A stretch of DNA of 64,000 nt from Lasiodiplodia sp. COLG20 (Eukaryota > Ascomycota > Dothideomycetes > Botryosphaeriales > Botryosphaeriaceae), in the NCBI GenBank assembly GCA_009801085.1, contig VNWV01000004.1:3100001-3164000 (forward strand), read 5' to 3'. The notes under the pieces were generated by a model that was not told where the DNA came from, did not search any database, and worked only from the letters and a program-made list of their open reading frames with translations. Positions 51,975-62,725 of this stretch are shown piece after piece. The stretch's first letter is position 1; each line of letters opens with the position of its first letter. A program made the position numbers and the translations under genes.

Positions 51975-53280
51975 ATGTCTGAAAAAGATCTGGAGGCCCA
52001 ACGGATAGAAATTTGCCCCAGTGCAGAAAGTTCAGAACAAAGCCTGCCAGAGAGCTCTGATCGAACTGATACATCATCTCAAGTTTCTAGCGCCGCTGGT
52101 GAGATCATCCAAGCCTTTCTCGTGATGTGCATTCAATGACCTGAATCCAGACTGCGGCCAGCAGAGGCCATGGTGGTGGCCGAAATGGCTGTCTATAAGT
52201 TTGCTTTTTGGGGAAGGTGACGGCCTCGACACAGAAGTCAGAATCTGTAAGATTGCCATTATTCTGAACTTTGAGAAAGGCTTTTCATTAACCGGTTGAA
52301 GTGGAAGAATGCCCCAAGGGAGACCCAAGGATGGCAGCTTTCCTTGACAGTGATGAGAACTTCATGATGTACCGCAGGTTCGGTTGGTGTCAATCCAGGC
52401 TACTTTTGAGAAAACAGAAGGAGATCGCCGATATGGAGAAAGATCTTGAGTTTCAAGACATTTCCTTTCGTGATGAAGAAACAAGAGAGGGACGCAAAGA
52501 GATCTCGCACTATAGGGAGGAGTTGCTGAGCAAGCTCGAGGATAAGCTCACACAATACAGTATTCAGTCTCCAATTACCAATGCGAAGGCTCTGCTAACG
52601 GTTACTTAGCTCAGCTGCTCACTGCAGCCAGAGATATGATGCTCATAAGGCGCCCATCTACGTCGGAATATCGCAGCCTGCGCTACTACTGTAAAGCCAA
52701 TGCACAAGACATTGATGGTCTGGAGGATGAGTGGACCCGTCAAAAAGAAGATCTCGTTACACTCCGACCTGGCAGAGAGCATGCCTGGTTGGACAGGATC
52801 CTCGAAATCCTGTTGCGGAAAACTCGCTCGAAAATTGCTCGCAGAATATTCTGTTCTGATGTGAGCAATTGCAATACCTTTTAGAAGATATTGAAGAAAG
52901 CTGACAGTATGCAGGAGACGAGAAAAAAGACTAGCGGTTCAGATATTGTGTACTACACACGAAGCCGGATTGAAGGACTCGCAGCTGCGATAATCACCGC
53001 CACAATCTTGCTCCTTCTGGTGATGCCAACGTACTTGCTATATAACCTGACAACAGACACGAACCAGGCATCTCGTACCAGTGCCTTGTGCATTGGGGTG
53101 CTGCTGATATTCACTTTGGCTTTCTCAGCAGTGCTATCGCTTTTTACGCGAGCCCAGCGTCACGAGATCCTTGCTTCGGCAGCGGCGTAAGTATACCAAC
53201 TCAGTTCAAGCTCAAAGCTACTAGTTGACGAAATCAATAGATACTGTGCTGTGTTGGTGGTATTCTTGGGCAACATTTGA
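51975..53280 (+). CDS. DUF6594-type three-TM fungal protein, 346 aa, six exons
   Basis: Exons 51975-52098, 52151-52246, 52302-52559, 52610-52860, 52915-53186 and 53241-53280 give one frame; all introns are 50-55 nt with branch motifs such as GCTAAC and GCTGAC. The family signature is clear: CPKGDPRMAAFLDSDENFMM, YRRFGWCQSRLLLRKQKEI, a coiled stretch LSKLEDKLTQYTQLLTAARD, RPSTSEYRSLRYY, then TRSRIEGLAAAIITATILLL, three hydrophobic helices and a short C-terminus. DUF6594 proteins are abundant in Pezizomycotina, often near HET or NLR-like genes, and their role is unknown. An odd Trp-rich insert (RPWWWPKWLS) lies in exon 2. Confidence 0.85.
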
Positions 53281-54499
53281 TGAATTCTCTATATAAATGC
53301 AATGAGAAGAATCCAGACAATTTCCATCACACCAGTGCCACTGTATAACCCTCAGTATCTACATGAAACATTTCTGAATTTGCATGGTCAGGAGGCAGTA
53401 CAAAGAGTGTGAGTGGCTAATCTTTGGTAAGTGAGGTAAATATGCTACGGGCATGTAGATAATCATTTACAGAGCACGAATGCTGCGTACGAACCAGGCA
53501 AAATTTACTTTTCATGCAAAATAAGTCTCGCCCCGGGCGTGTACTTGAGTTTTGACTCGAATTCAACGCTTCGATTTTACTGCTTAAGGCTTATTGCCTC
53601 TCCCGACTGCACGGTGATATTTAGCTCACAGTGATGCTCATGGGAAGCATGGCCAAGTAATCATGGAATACTTTTGAGCTGAGCTGCTCTACGCTATATT
53701 TTCTTTTAGACTAAGCATGATTCTCTTTTACAGTGCATCTGCTACATTTTCGGTAGAAACTGGAAAGTCATCAGCAAGTAATGGTTCGACTTAATACGCT
53801 TGTCCCCCACCCATCGATGCTCAAGTCCACCAAGAAAAACCAACCCAAAGCCCAGTCTCCCGTCGGTATCATCCGAAGCTTTAGCTATCTCACTACTATC
53901 GATACACACTCTGAAAATGACGACTTGGATGCTTTCAGTGTCTTGGCGTGGGGGCATATGAATCCAAATTTGCGCTGTCGAGTTCGTAAATTCGGTATGC
54001 ATCACAAGATACTGCGGTCATCTGAAAGGAAGAGCTCACTTGTTGGTATTTTCTAGATATAGGTTAAGGCGACCTGTAGCTGACACTTTTCACAGAGTTT
54101 GCGGGCCAAAGCGGATGGATGCACCTGATATAGACAGCAGAGCCTCATCCTCCAAGCCATGGATTCCGTGGTGTGGTTCGCTGACATGATAAGAACCACG
54201 TGAAAGCTGCAGCCCTATATGCACGTCAGACGCCAAGGGGTACAGCCCGTCGGTAGGAATGGATGTTGTGGGGTGCAACTGCCGATTGTAGCTCGTCAAC
54301 CGAGACTGATTAGGGGCGGAACACGATTGAGACCAACCTCAGTATTCACCGTGGCTTAGGCCAACATATCGTCGGAGCGACACTGCTCAAAGACCAAAAA
54401 TAATGGAAAGCTGTGAATTGATGCGTATAAAAGCCTGTCTTTTCTTGATGGACAAGATGTAAATCATCATTGTCCAAGACCCACGAACATTCCGCAACC
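53281..54499. other. Intergenic region
   Basis: AT-rich, no supported gene. It includes the promoter of the SMP-30-like gene at its right end. Confidence 0.4.
54426..54433 (+). promoter_or_regulatory. TATA box of the SMP-30-like gene
   Basis: TATAAAAG, 67 nt before the first codon at 54500. Confidence 0.6.
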
Positions 54500-55935
54500 A
54501 TGAAGCACAGCATCGCGCTAGCCATTTTCGGAGCAGCAGTCTCTGCAGCCACGGGGGATGGAGTTGCCCGAAAGTGCAGCAGCTACCCATTCCCAGAATT
54601 TGTCTGCATGCATCGATACGGCAGTGTCCTGCCGCTGGATTTTGTCCGCACTGAAAACTTGACTTTCGGGCAGCAGAAGACATACGGGTCGACTTCAGTG
54701 CCAAATGACCCCTCATTCTCAAACGTCGCAAATGCAACCTTCCTCGTCTGGGACGAGAAGCTTGCTAAGGAGATCCTAGGCGAGGACCCCGCCTACGAAT
54801 TCATGTTCAAGATTGACGAGTCCATTCACGAGGCTCCAGTGTAAGTCAGCTCACTTCAACGCTTATTGAAGACACTAGACTGACAAGCCATCCCAGTTAC
54901 GTGCCCGACACGAATGAACTGTTCTTCTCCAAGCTAAAGAGGAACTGGCTTTCACAGTACGTTGTGGACTTCAATAACGACCCACCCACTCTATCGGAAA
55001 AGACGGCGTCCCCTCCCATCTATGCTCCCGCGGGTGCTCGATACCGCGACGGCCTCATCTACTTCGCTGTCGGCGGCGGCAACGCCTCGCTGGAAGGCCA
55101 CGCTTTCCGCCCGGGCATATACAGCCTCAACCCAAAAACCATGGAATCCAAGGCAGTCGTCAACAACTACTACGGCCACTACTTCAACCTGGCAAGCCCC
55201 TTCCCCTCAACCTTCCCCTCGTCCCTGACCCAGAACCGCAGCTAACCGCCAGCAGGTCGACGACCTCGACATCGACGCCCACGGCAACATCTGGTTCACC
55301 GACAACCGTACGATCCCCATCACCCACCCCCCACCCCCCAACACAACTAACACCTCATCATAGTCCTCGCCCGCAACGCCCACATCAACACCGCCGCCCC
55401 ACAAATCGGCGCCGCCACCTACCGCTTCTCGCCGCGCACCGGCGCCGTCACCATCGTCGACGACACGCTACAGCAGCCCAACGGCGTCGCCTTCTCGCTC
55501 CCGGACCGCCGCACCCTCTACCTGACCGACACGGGCGCCGGCGTGCCCATGATCGACCCGCGCGTGCCCTGGAAGGACGTGCCGGGCATAGCGTGGAACG
55601 GGACGAGGAAGAGGACGGTGTACGCGTATGACGTCGTCGACGACGACAAGACCGAGGGCCAAGCGCCGTATTTGAAGCACAAGCGCCCGATTTACGCGGC
55701 CATGGAGTACGTGCCGGACGGGTTGAAGGTGGCGGCGAATGGGTACGTGTTGACGGGGGCCGGGAAGGGGGTCGATGTGCTGGAGCCGCGCAGCGGGAGG
55801 CCGGTGTTGCGGGTGCAGACGAATTTCACGGCGGTGAATTTCGATTTCGTCGGGGCGGAGCGGGACGAGTTGTGGATTGTTGGGCAGGGCGGTGTTGCGC
55901 GGGTGAAGTGGAATTTGACGGGGCCCGTCTTTTGA
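54500..55935 (+). CDS. Secreted SMP-30/gluconolactonase-like protein, 419 aa
   Basis: Exons 54500-54840, 54897-55191, 55256-55307 and 55364-55935 join in frame. A signal peptide (IALAIFGAAVSAATG) is followed by the six-bladed propeller of the SMP-30/lactonase family: APAGARYRDGLIYFAVGGG, NNYYGHYFNLVDDLDIDAHG, NIWFTDN, QQPNGVAFSLPDRRTLYLTD and VPDGLKVAANGYVLTGAGKG. The VDDLDID, QPNGV and PDGL blocks carry the acidic and Asn metal ligands. These enzymes hydrolyse lactones or related esters, here outside the cell. The intron 55192-55255 starts GCAAGC, a GC-AG type; a GT donor giving a sensible frame was not found. A TATA box lies at 54426. Confidence 0.9.
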
Positions 55936-56143
55936 GATCCTCCCGCCCACCCCCGCGTCTCTGTTTTATTTGTAGAGCTGGTTGTCGATTCGGGGGATGT
56001 TGAGGTTGCATCGGGCGGTAGGCACTAGTGTACTTCAGAACCGTATTATTCTACGATATTGTTAAAGCTTTTCGGACCCTCTTGTTGAATGTAACCACTG
56101 TTTACCTCATGCACCAACCGCAAAAGTCCGTGTTGGTGTTGAT

Positions 56144-56152
56144 TATATATAA
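56144..56152 (+). promoter_or_regulatory. TATA box of the cysteine-rich micro-protein gene
   Basis: TATATATAA, 79 nt before the ATG at 56232. Confidence 0.5.
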
Positions 56153-56231
56153 TGCTTAAATACTGCAGTCTAGACAGTGCACATTTCCTTTCAAAGATTT
56201 CAGAAATTTCTCGAGGCCCACACAGGAAATC

Positions 56232-56587
56232 ATGCGTTTCAACGTCGTCTTGCTTTATATTTTCCTTGGGACCGCCATTGCATGCGCCAATGATGACCTT
56301 TGGTGTGGTGTACGTAGTGATGCCTTATTATACTTGCCTCAAGAAAGACTCTGACACTCTAATTAGATATGCAATGGTCTTTCATGCAAAAGTCATGACA
56401 CGGGCTGGGGAGTCAATAGGAGGTGTTGTCCGGGGACTTCAGTATGTATCCGCATTTGGAGTAATAGTTTAGAGATGATTGACTTGATATGTAGTGTGTT
56501 GGCTTCGGCGGTGGGGACGGCGTATATTGCGGCTCTAAGAGATCGACTCCAAAGGCCTGTTATGACTGTCCTGTACGTCACGGGTAA
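56232..56587 (+). CDS. Small secreted cysteine-rich protein, 81 aa, three exons
   Basis: Exons 56232-56309 (26 codons), 56367-56441 (25) and 56495-56587 (31) have lengths that are exact multiples of three, joined by introns of 57 and 53 nt (GTACGT...ATTAG and GTATGT...TGTAG). The product starts with a clean signal peptide, MRFNVVLLYIFLGTAIA, then a mature chain of about 64 residues with 10 Cys spaced C-x6-C-x2-C-x4-C-x12-CC-x4-C-x10-C-x9-C-x2-C. The CC pair and spacing are compatible with a knottin-like disulfide fold. No homologue is recognised. It lies between two other secreted-protein genes. The gene is easy to miss because each exon is short. An effector-like or antimicrobial role is possible but unproven. 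Confidence 0.75.
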
Positions 56588-56903
56588 AACACTTGGGGGC
56601 CTCTCCCATGGAAAATTGAGCTTCGCACTATGCACCGCTAGGGTAAAATGCTACTCATAGTGTCTGACTGAAATTCCTAAGTCGCCTGTTTTATTTTTTT
56701 TTCTTTTTGGTTGGAATTCCATTCGATTTCGTCTATCTTGTAATCTGGTCGAAGACATGGAAATGGAATCCTAACATGGATTGGAGAGAGGCAGGCCAGA
56801 GGAGCCTTTTGAAATGCTTAATAACTAAAACGTTCATTGGGTATCGTTACTCATATCTACACATATCCGCATACAAATCCGTTTTTCTCCTCCCATCTCC
56901 CAC
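56588..56903. other. Convergent intergenic region
   Basis: AT-rich 3' space between the cysteine-rich gene and the GPI-protein gene. No feature was seen. Confidence 0.4.
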
Positions 56904-57778
56904 TTACAGAGCAAGAACAACAGCCGCAAGACCGACGAGGCCGGCAATGGAAAGGCGGCTGACGGCGGTTCCGGCAGCAGCGTTACCCGCACTACCGGTG
57001 GCGGTGGCAGAGGCGGAACTACCGGTGGCAGCAGCAGTGGCAGTGTTCACGCCCTCGGCAACGGCGGTGACGGTGACGGTCCAGTACCAGACGTTCGTGG
57101 GCTCGAAGGTCATGGTTGCGACCTTGGTAGGAGTTGCGGTTGCAGAGGTGAGGCAGGCGTAGAACTCGTTGGTGTCCTGCAAGATAGGAGTTAGTCCTGA
57201 TTTTGTAGCAGGGTGTCTTGGAAGAGCAGGGAACTTACAATGTCATCGGCATCAACATTGCCGGCGCAGTTGAACAAACCAGCAAGAGTCTCGGCGTACT
57301 CGCCGCCGAAGCTCAAGGTGCAGACGGGCGACTCGACGGCACTGAGGCCGCCATTGCTGGCGGGGGTAGCGGTAACCTCGCAGTCCTGGTCGTAAGTGGC
57401 AGAGATTCCGTCAGTAGAGACGGACGTCATTTGACCCCAGTAGTTGTCGCCAAAGGTGACGCTGACGGGGCGGTTGGAGCTGAGCGGGCAGAGGACACCG
57501 ACGGTCGAGTACTGGTAGATGTTGCTGGCGTACGTGTCGCACTCGTAGACCATGGTGGTGCGCGAGTCCTTGACGTCGACGATGGAGCCGCTGACGCCCT
57601 CGGTGGGGACGACCGTGTAGTAGCCATCGCCGACGAAGGGGAAGGAAATGACGTCGGCAGTGCTGCTTTGCGCGCTGATATGAGTGTTAGCTGTTGAACG
57701 TTGTTTGAGGACAGGACATGGATCAGCGTACCTGGCGATGCCTGCAAGAAGCAGGGGCAGAGCAATCTTGGAGAGCAT
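56904..57778 (-). CDS. GPI-anchored secreted surface protein, 251 aa
   Basis: Exons 57778-57732, 57674-57239 and 57176-56904 join in frame (GTACGC...TATCAG and GTAAGT...TTGCAG introns). It begins MLSKIALPLLLAGIASAQ, a signal peptide. The ~140-residue body has paired Cys (MVYECDTYASNIY, GVLCPLSS, DQDCEVTAT, SPVCTLSFGG, NEFYACLTSAT). A Ser/Thr/Ala-rich region (ATAAATGSSASATATGSAGN) and a hydrophobic C-terminus (SRLSIAGLVGLAAVVLAL) form a typical GPI-attachment signal. It is likely a wall or membrane surface protein. The body resembles widespread fungal hypothetical secreted proteins; no enzyme motif is seen. A TATA box lies at 57901-57908. Confidence 0.85.
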
Positions 57779-59086
57779 GGTGAAGCTGCTTTTGGTGTTT
57801 CGAGAGTTCGGATGAAATAAAGCTTGCGCTGAAGCAATTTCCAGAGATCACGAGAGTCTCCGAGTGTTGATGGCGCTGAAAAATCCTGGATCGGCTCTTT
57901 CTTTTATAATTCCCAAGATCAATACTGGTGAGTCGATGTGGAGGTACTGCAGGCACACGAAGGATGCGAGCACGGATATCACGGCGCTATAGGGGCCAAT
58001 AATGTGGCGAGGCGGAGACAGTAGCCTGCGGCCAACACCGCCACGCCAAGGCCCACGTTAACCCACAAAGTCTTCGTGAATTGCCTAAAAGAGCCATCGC
58101 CCGCCGCGAGCAGGCAGCACTGCCCTACCATGTCCGCTTTTTCTGCCGAGACTTCGGCTTGGCATACGGCGGAGGCCCTGTTCCGACGTGGCACGGGCTT
58201 TCACTATGACGATAACAGATCTCGGACTGTCTTCGCGAGGACACCGCGGGCGGTCTGGTGATATCTGCTTGGCTCGCTAATATTAGACTTTTGTGGCCCC
58301 CACGTTGCACCCTACCCGAACTTAGCTTGTTCTGGCCGGCAGGCGAACGCCGTTAGGGCGCAACTGCAAATTAAGAAGGCGATTGAAGCGAGCGTTGGTT
58401 TCGACGGCGACTTTTCTCTTGCTCTTCAATCTCTGCGTGTTTTGTGGGCAAATTTTGGCCAAAACCGGTGAGATGCTGGCTTGTGGGGTTTGACAGATCA
58501 CTCTTGCATGCGTTTTTGCTGGGTGGGGCGGGAACGCAGTGGAGTGTTTCTTACTGAGAACAAGCTTAGTGCAAGGTTCGATCCGTTGTGGGTCAAGGAT
58601 CCACTCGCGCAGAGCCTCGATGTCATGCGGAATTGCCGCAGTCGAACCATGTTTTCCGCCTCTTATCTGAGGGGATTTTTGCAAAGTCGTTGATGGTATC
58701 TGGAATGTCTGGTGAGTGCTTGTCATACTGCAGACTCCAGAAAAGCTGTTACATGGCTGGGTTTCAGTAACATCAAAGCATATCATACCATCGAATGTTG
58801 TTTCTCTGAAGAAACAAAGATGAAGTATAAACTTATAGCGAATAGAACAAATGACAGAGAATGGCTCTCGCTACAACTGATTTTTAGTGTGGTATGTACA
58901 TATTGGCTGATAAGGTATGCAAGCAGTCGCTTAAGGAAATATAGCCTTGCTTACTTATAACACTGCCACGTCATAACGTTTTCACTTACACCGCAGATAC
59001 ACTCGACACTACACTCACGACGCAACTGGAGAGCGATACTTAGCCAGCAAGACATACCTCAAGGAAATCCCAAGCCCGAGCCGCTA
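57779..59086. other. Divergent intergenic region
   Basis: A minus-strand frame at 58322-58786 (contains IPHDIEALREWILDPQRIEP) reads somewhat like protein but has no family match, start context or introns to support it. The rest is promoter space. Confidence 0.4.
57901..57908 (-). promoter_or_regulatory. TATA box of the GPI-anchored protein gene
   Basis: TATAAAAG on the minus strand, about 122 nt upstream of the ATG at 57778. Confidence 0.55.
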
Positions 59087-61354
59087 ATGGATGGACGTCG
59101 TCTCGGCAGATTGTCCCAGGACACTGATGTTTGCGCCCATGGCCCAAGCGAAGGAAACGCAGAGACTTCTCTCTGCGACAAGTGCGCAGTAATACGCATC
59201 GACGACAAAAAATGGGGTGGTGGCGTTGAAAAACATGATGATGGACGAGGTCCACCCTTTGTGATTTTCCCCGAAATCGACATATTCGGCCCTGAGGAGC
59301 GGATCGAATGGGCGTACGAGCGAGAAGACACATACCCGGATCTACCCGCACTCGAACAAGGGTCAATGAACGGTTGCGAATTTTGCAAGCTGATACGAGA
59401 AACCCTAAGGGAATACTGGGACAAGTGCAAAGGGCAGCGCGTTGCTCGAATACGTACCCGGAAAATTAGTTATGAGTGGACGCGTATGCTTACGCACCTC
59501 CCTGGTGAACAACCTCGTCCACCAAAGTCTCGCCGAGGAATTTTGAAACTCGATTTCGATTGGATCCGCGGTACTACAACACCATTTCCTGGAACACTAT
59601 TGTTCGAACTTTTCTCTGATCAAGGTTTGTATCTCTCTTGAGTCGCGAAGTTCCCGATTGACGAACTCATTCATCATCAAGGGCCGCTTGCATCCTGGCT
59701 GAGGATCCACAGAGATCTTCCTCCAACTTCATACCTACATCCGAAAGTACTGTCCCAGATTAAGGGATGGTTGGATAGCACCAGACAATGTGTGGACTTT
59801 CCAAACAAGAGCCAGAGTGTGCCTACAAGGCTTATTGATGTTGGCCCTTCGGACGGAACACAACAACCTCGTTTAGTCGTGTCCGAGGAGGACTTACCCA
59901 CGAGCTTGCGCAGAACCTGTTCTTACGCTGCATTGAGCTATTGCTGGGGCGAGCTTGGGGATCTTCAATTCAAGACGACGAAATGTGTTATGGAACGCTT
60001 CCGCCGGGAAATTCCGTTTGAGTGCTGCCCTGAGACATTTCGAGACGCAATCAAGTTCGTGAGAACCATCGGACTACGGTACCTCTGGATTGACGCTTTG
60101 TGTATTATTCAGGAGGACCAAACGGACTGGGAGGAAGAATCAGTCAAAATGTGCGAGGTATATAGTCGAGCCCACTTGACAATTGTACCGCTGAAGAGTG
60201 AATCCACCAAAATGGGGTTCCTGGAGCGCGACCAGCGGCCAAGGATGGAAATGCATTTCATTTCTACTCTGAATGATGGAATGAATGGATCCATTTGGCT
60301 TCAGCCAGGTCTTTGGGGCCAATCCTATTGGCAAGGGTCGCCAGGCCTCGCAAACCACGATCAAAGGACATCGCGCTGGGAGACAAGAGCTTGGACGCTG
60401 CAAGAAAGCGAATTTTCCCGCCGATTGCTGTATTTTGGCAACAACGTCGTGTCGCTTCAAACATATAACGGACATAAATTTTCGGATAACGGCCAAATTC
60501 CCAATACAGAAAACCCCCCCTACGCAGACAAAAGACCCAGCCTTAGGTCATGTCTCGAAGCGAACAATGGCATTAAAGGAGCTTGGACTTCTCTGATAGC
60601 AAGCTATGCCGACCGCAATTTGACGTGTCCGTGCGATAGATTACCTGCGATATCTGCGCTTGCTAGCCTGATCCAGAAGAGGACGAACGATGTTTATTTG
60701 GCTGGCCTTTGGCTCTCCCACCTCCATCACCATCTTTTTTGGCAGACGGCTGAGGAATCTAAGGTTGCAATTGCTGAACTTGTTCGCCATTTGTGTGAAC
60801 CCGTTCCTTATATCGCCCCATCGTGGAGTTGGGCAGGGATGAAACAAAAAGTGTTCCTTCCCAAATTTGACGAATACAAATCGGAGCTCCAGGTCTTGGA
60901 TGCTCAGACGCATCCCGAAGGATCAAATACCTTTGGAACCGTTAAATGTGGTCATCTAGATCTCCTCGGCAAGTTATACCGCCTCAAAAACTTTTCGTTG
61001 GTACGGGAAGGGACCAATGTCAAGCTTTTAGTCGAAGAAAAATTCTTCACGTACGTGGAAATTGACGGTGCGCTAGAGGACGAAGAGGAATTACCTGCAA
61101 ATGAACCCGAGGATCCTCCTGGCCATCGCCTTTCAACAATTTCTCTCAGAAATATGGCCATGCTCCCTATTGCAAGGGCAATGCTCCCTACTGCTATTGC
61201 AATAACACACGAAAGAGAAATCTTGTGTGGAATTCTACTCGTACCGAAGGAAAATGGACCTGACTGGTTGAGAATTGGGACATTTCGTACATATTCAATT
61301 TGGACGGTGAAGTTCTTTGACAGCTGCGAGACAGTCAAAGTAAAAATTGTGTAA
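59087..61354 (+). CDS. HET-domain (heterokaryon incompatibility) protein, 736 aa
   Basis: Exon 1 is 59087-59624 and exon 2 is 59682-61354 (GTTTGT donor, ATCAAG acceptor). The N-terminus has Cys pairs (SLCDKCAVIRID, NGCEFCKLIRETL) common ahead of HET domains. The HET core lies near residues 265-470: YAALSYCWGELGDLQF, LRYLWIDALCIIQEDQTDWE, VYSRAHLTIVPL and SRWETRAWTLQESEFSRRLL, the three conserved blocks. The C-terminal third contains PSWSWAGMKQKVF, also typical. HET domains (TIR-like fold) trigger cell death when incompatible strains fuse, usually with a partner or sensor. It is intact and not fused to NACHT or WD repeats. Gene context nearby includes caspase-like and trypsin-like genes. Confidence 0.93.
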
Positions 61355-61536
61355 ACTTTGGCTAGGCGTTTTCGAGGTAGTTCGCTGCATATAATAGATC
61401 AACAGGTGTATTCGTATAGACTATGCAAGGGTATCCTTTCTTTCCAATCCCATCTCACTCAGAATTGGCGATTATTACAACCCTATCCCACCACAACCGC
61501 AACTCACCACCCACCCAAAACCCAAAGCCCAACCCC

Positions 61537-61923
61537 TCACTCCTCCCCAACAATCCTATCCACACTCCCGCCCAAATACACCTTCAACATCTGCTTCGTC
61601 ACCTTCAAACACCTCACATCCACGACATCGACGCCCGCCTTGTCGTACGCCTGCATGCGATGGCAGCCGCCGAAGGCGAAGTAGTAGTCCTTGCCCTGGG
61701 CCTTGCTGTGGTAGTGCAGGACGTCGACGGGCGGCAGCTTGCCCGGCTCGATCTTCTCGGGTGCGGGCGAGGGGACGTAGTCGCAGGCCTCGCCGCGGAG
61801 CGTCTGCACCATCGAGTCGACCTTGGGCGCATCGATGACGGGCGGGATAGGCCGTAGGATCGAGGACAGCGGCAGCTGCGTGATGGGGAGGTGGCGGGAC
61901 TGGATGCTGCCGGCGAGGGCCAT
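61537..61923 (-). CDS. Sulfiredoxin, 128 aa
   Basis: A single exon. The diagnostic motif YYFAFGGCHRMQAYDKAG carries the catalytic Cys; VLHYHSKAQGKDY precedes it and LPLSSILRPIPPVIDAPKVD is the conserved N-terminal nucleotide-side segment. Sulfiredoxin uses ATP and a thiol donor to reduce cysteine sulfinic acid in 2-Cys peroxiredoxins after hyperoxidation, in cytosol or mitochondria. Length agrees with yeast Srx1-type proteins. The mRNA leader directly 5' of the ATG has a 22-A tract (61941-61962 on the plus strand as T). It is convergent with the HET gene, 182 nt apart. Confidence 0.92.
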   Translation of the reverse strand: MALAGSIQSRHLPITQLPLSSILRPIPPVIDAPKVDSMVQTLRGEACDYVPSPAPEKIEPGKLPPVDVLHYHSKAQGKDYYFAFGGCHRMQAYDKAGVDVVDVRCLKVTKQMLKVYLGGSVDRIVGEE

Positions 61924-61940
61924 GGTGCGGAGGTGTGTTG

Positions 61941-61962
61941 TTTTTTTTTTTTTTTTTTTTTT
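61941..61962 (-). repeat. 22-nt poly-A tract in the sulfiredoxin 5' leader
   Basis: Plus-strand T22, giving A22 on the sense strand, ending 18 nt before the sulfiredoxin ATG. Confidence 0.8.
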
Positions 61963-62648
61963 GGTGTGGTTGCACGCGGTGGTGTTTTGTTTTGTTTGCG
62001 AGTTTGTTCTGCGGAGGTGGCGGATGTCGTTTGACGGGAGATAAGGGTCGGGTCGTTCGTGTAAAGTGTTTGAGGTCTGTTCGATTGACGGGTGACTGCC
62101 TGCCTGTTTCTTATCGCATGTCGATGGGCGTGAGGAGAGCTAATATTCAAGCGGCGCGGCGATAGTATGACGGGGATAGCAGCGACAATTCGTCAGACCC
62201 TTGCGTCTCGAACACGGAATGACGTAAGAGCCGATCTCGGGACCGAGCGGGTGTTGATAATCAGCCACAGATTGCCATCACCTCCGGCCCTTCTTTCTCA
62301 TCGTTGTCTTCGAGAATTTCGGTATTCATAAGCCAGCGACATCATGGAAGCTTGCGCAACCCTCCGGCATCGGGTACCCCGCGTGCATTGCGCCGGGTGA
62401 TCTCCGCCACTATTTACGCCACTACCTTCCCCTCAATCAACACCATGCATTTTCGTTATCTGCTGCAGCCTTGTATTGCTTGTTTCGACGCGTGCCTACG
62501 TGCCGAGTAGCGGAATCAGATCTCTTCACCCGAACTTCCCTTTTTTCCGAGATTTGCTGACGTTCAGTCAGCACACGCACTGACTTTCTACATTTGTTGC
62601 ACTGCGTCTGACGCTGCCGGGGACCCTGGGATCATATCAGGAGTGCAG

Positions 62649-62657
62649 AATAAAAAG
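62649..62657 (+). promoter_or_regulatory. TATA-like box of the terminal secreted-protein gene
   Basis: AATAAAAAG, 69 nt before the ATG at 62726. Confidence 0.5.
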
Positions 62658-62725
62658 CACTCCATGGCCTGTCCAATTCTTCACGCAACTTCTTGTCTCT
62701 CACAGTTGTTTCCATCCCATCCACC

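Larger units (their letters stand above)
61924..62725. other. Divergent intergenic region with poly-T tract
   Basis: A T22 run at 61941-61962 lies in the sulfiredoxin leader. The remainder is the promoter of the secreted-protein gene at 62726, with a TATA-like box at 62649. Confidence 0.45.

Noticed and set aside
58560..58660. GTTCGA-type words suggesting a tRNA
   Set aside because: No acceptor stem, D-arm or anticodon arm could be drawn around them; no tRNA found in the window.
58322..58786. 154-codon minus-strand frame upstream of the HET gene
   Set aside because: No family and no transcript context; possibly a relic but not supportable.
61537..61923. Idea of a redox gene cluster (sulfiredoxin, peroxidase, NAD kinase, NADH dehydrogenase)
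   Set aside because: The genes are spread over 45 kb with unrelated genes between; shared theme only.
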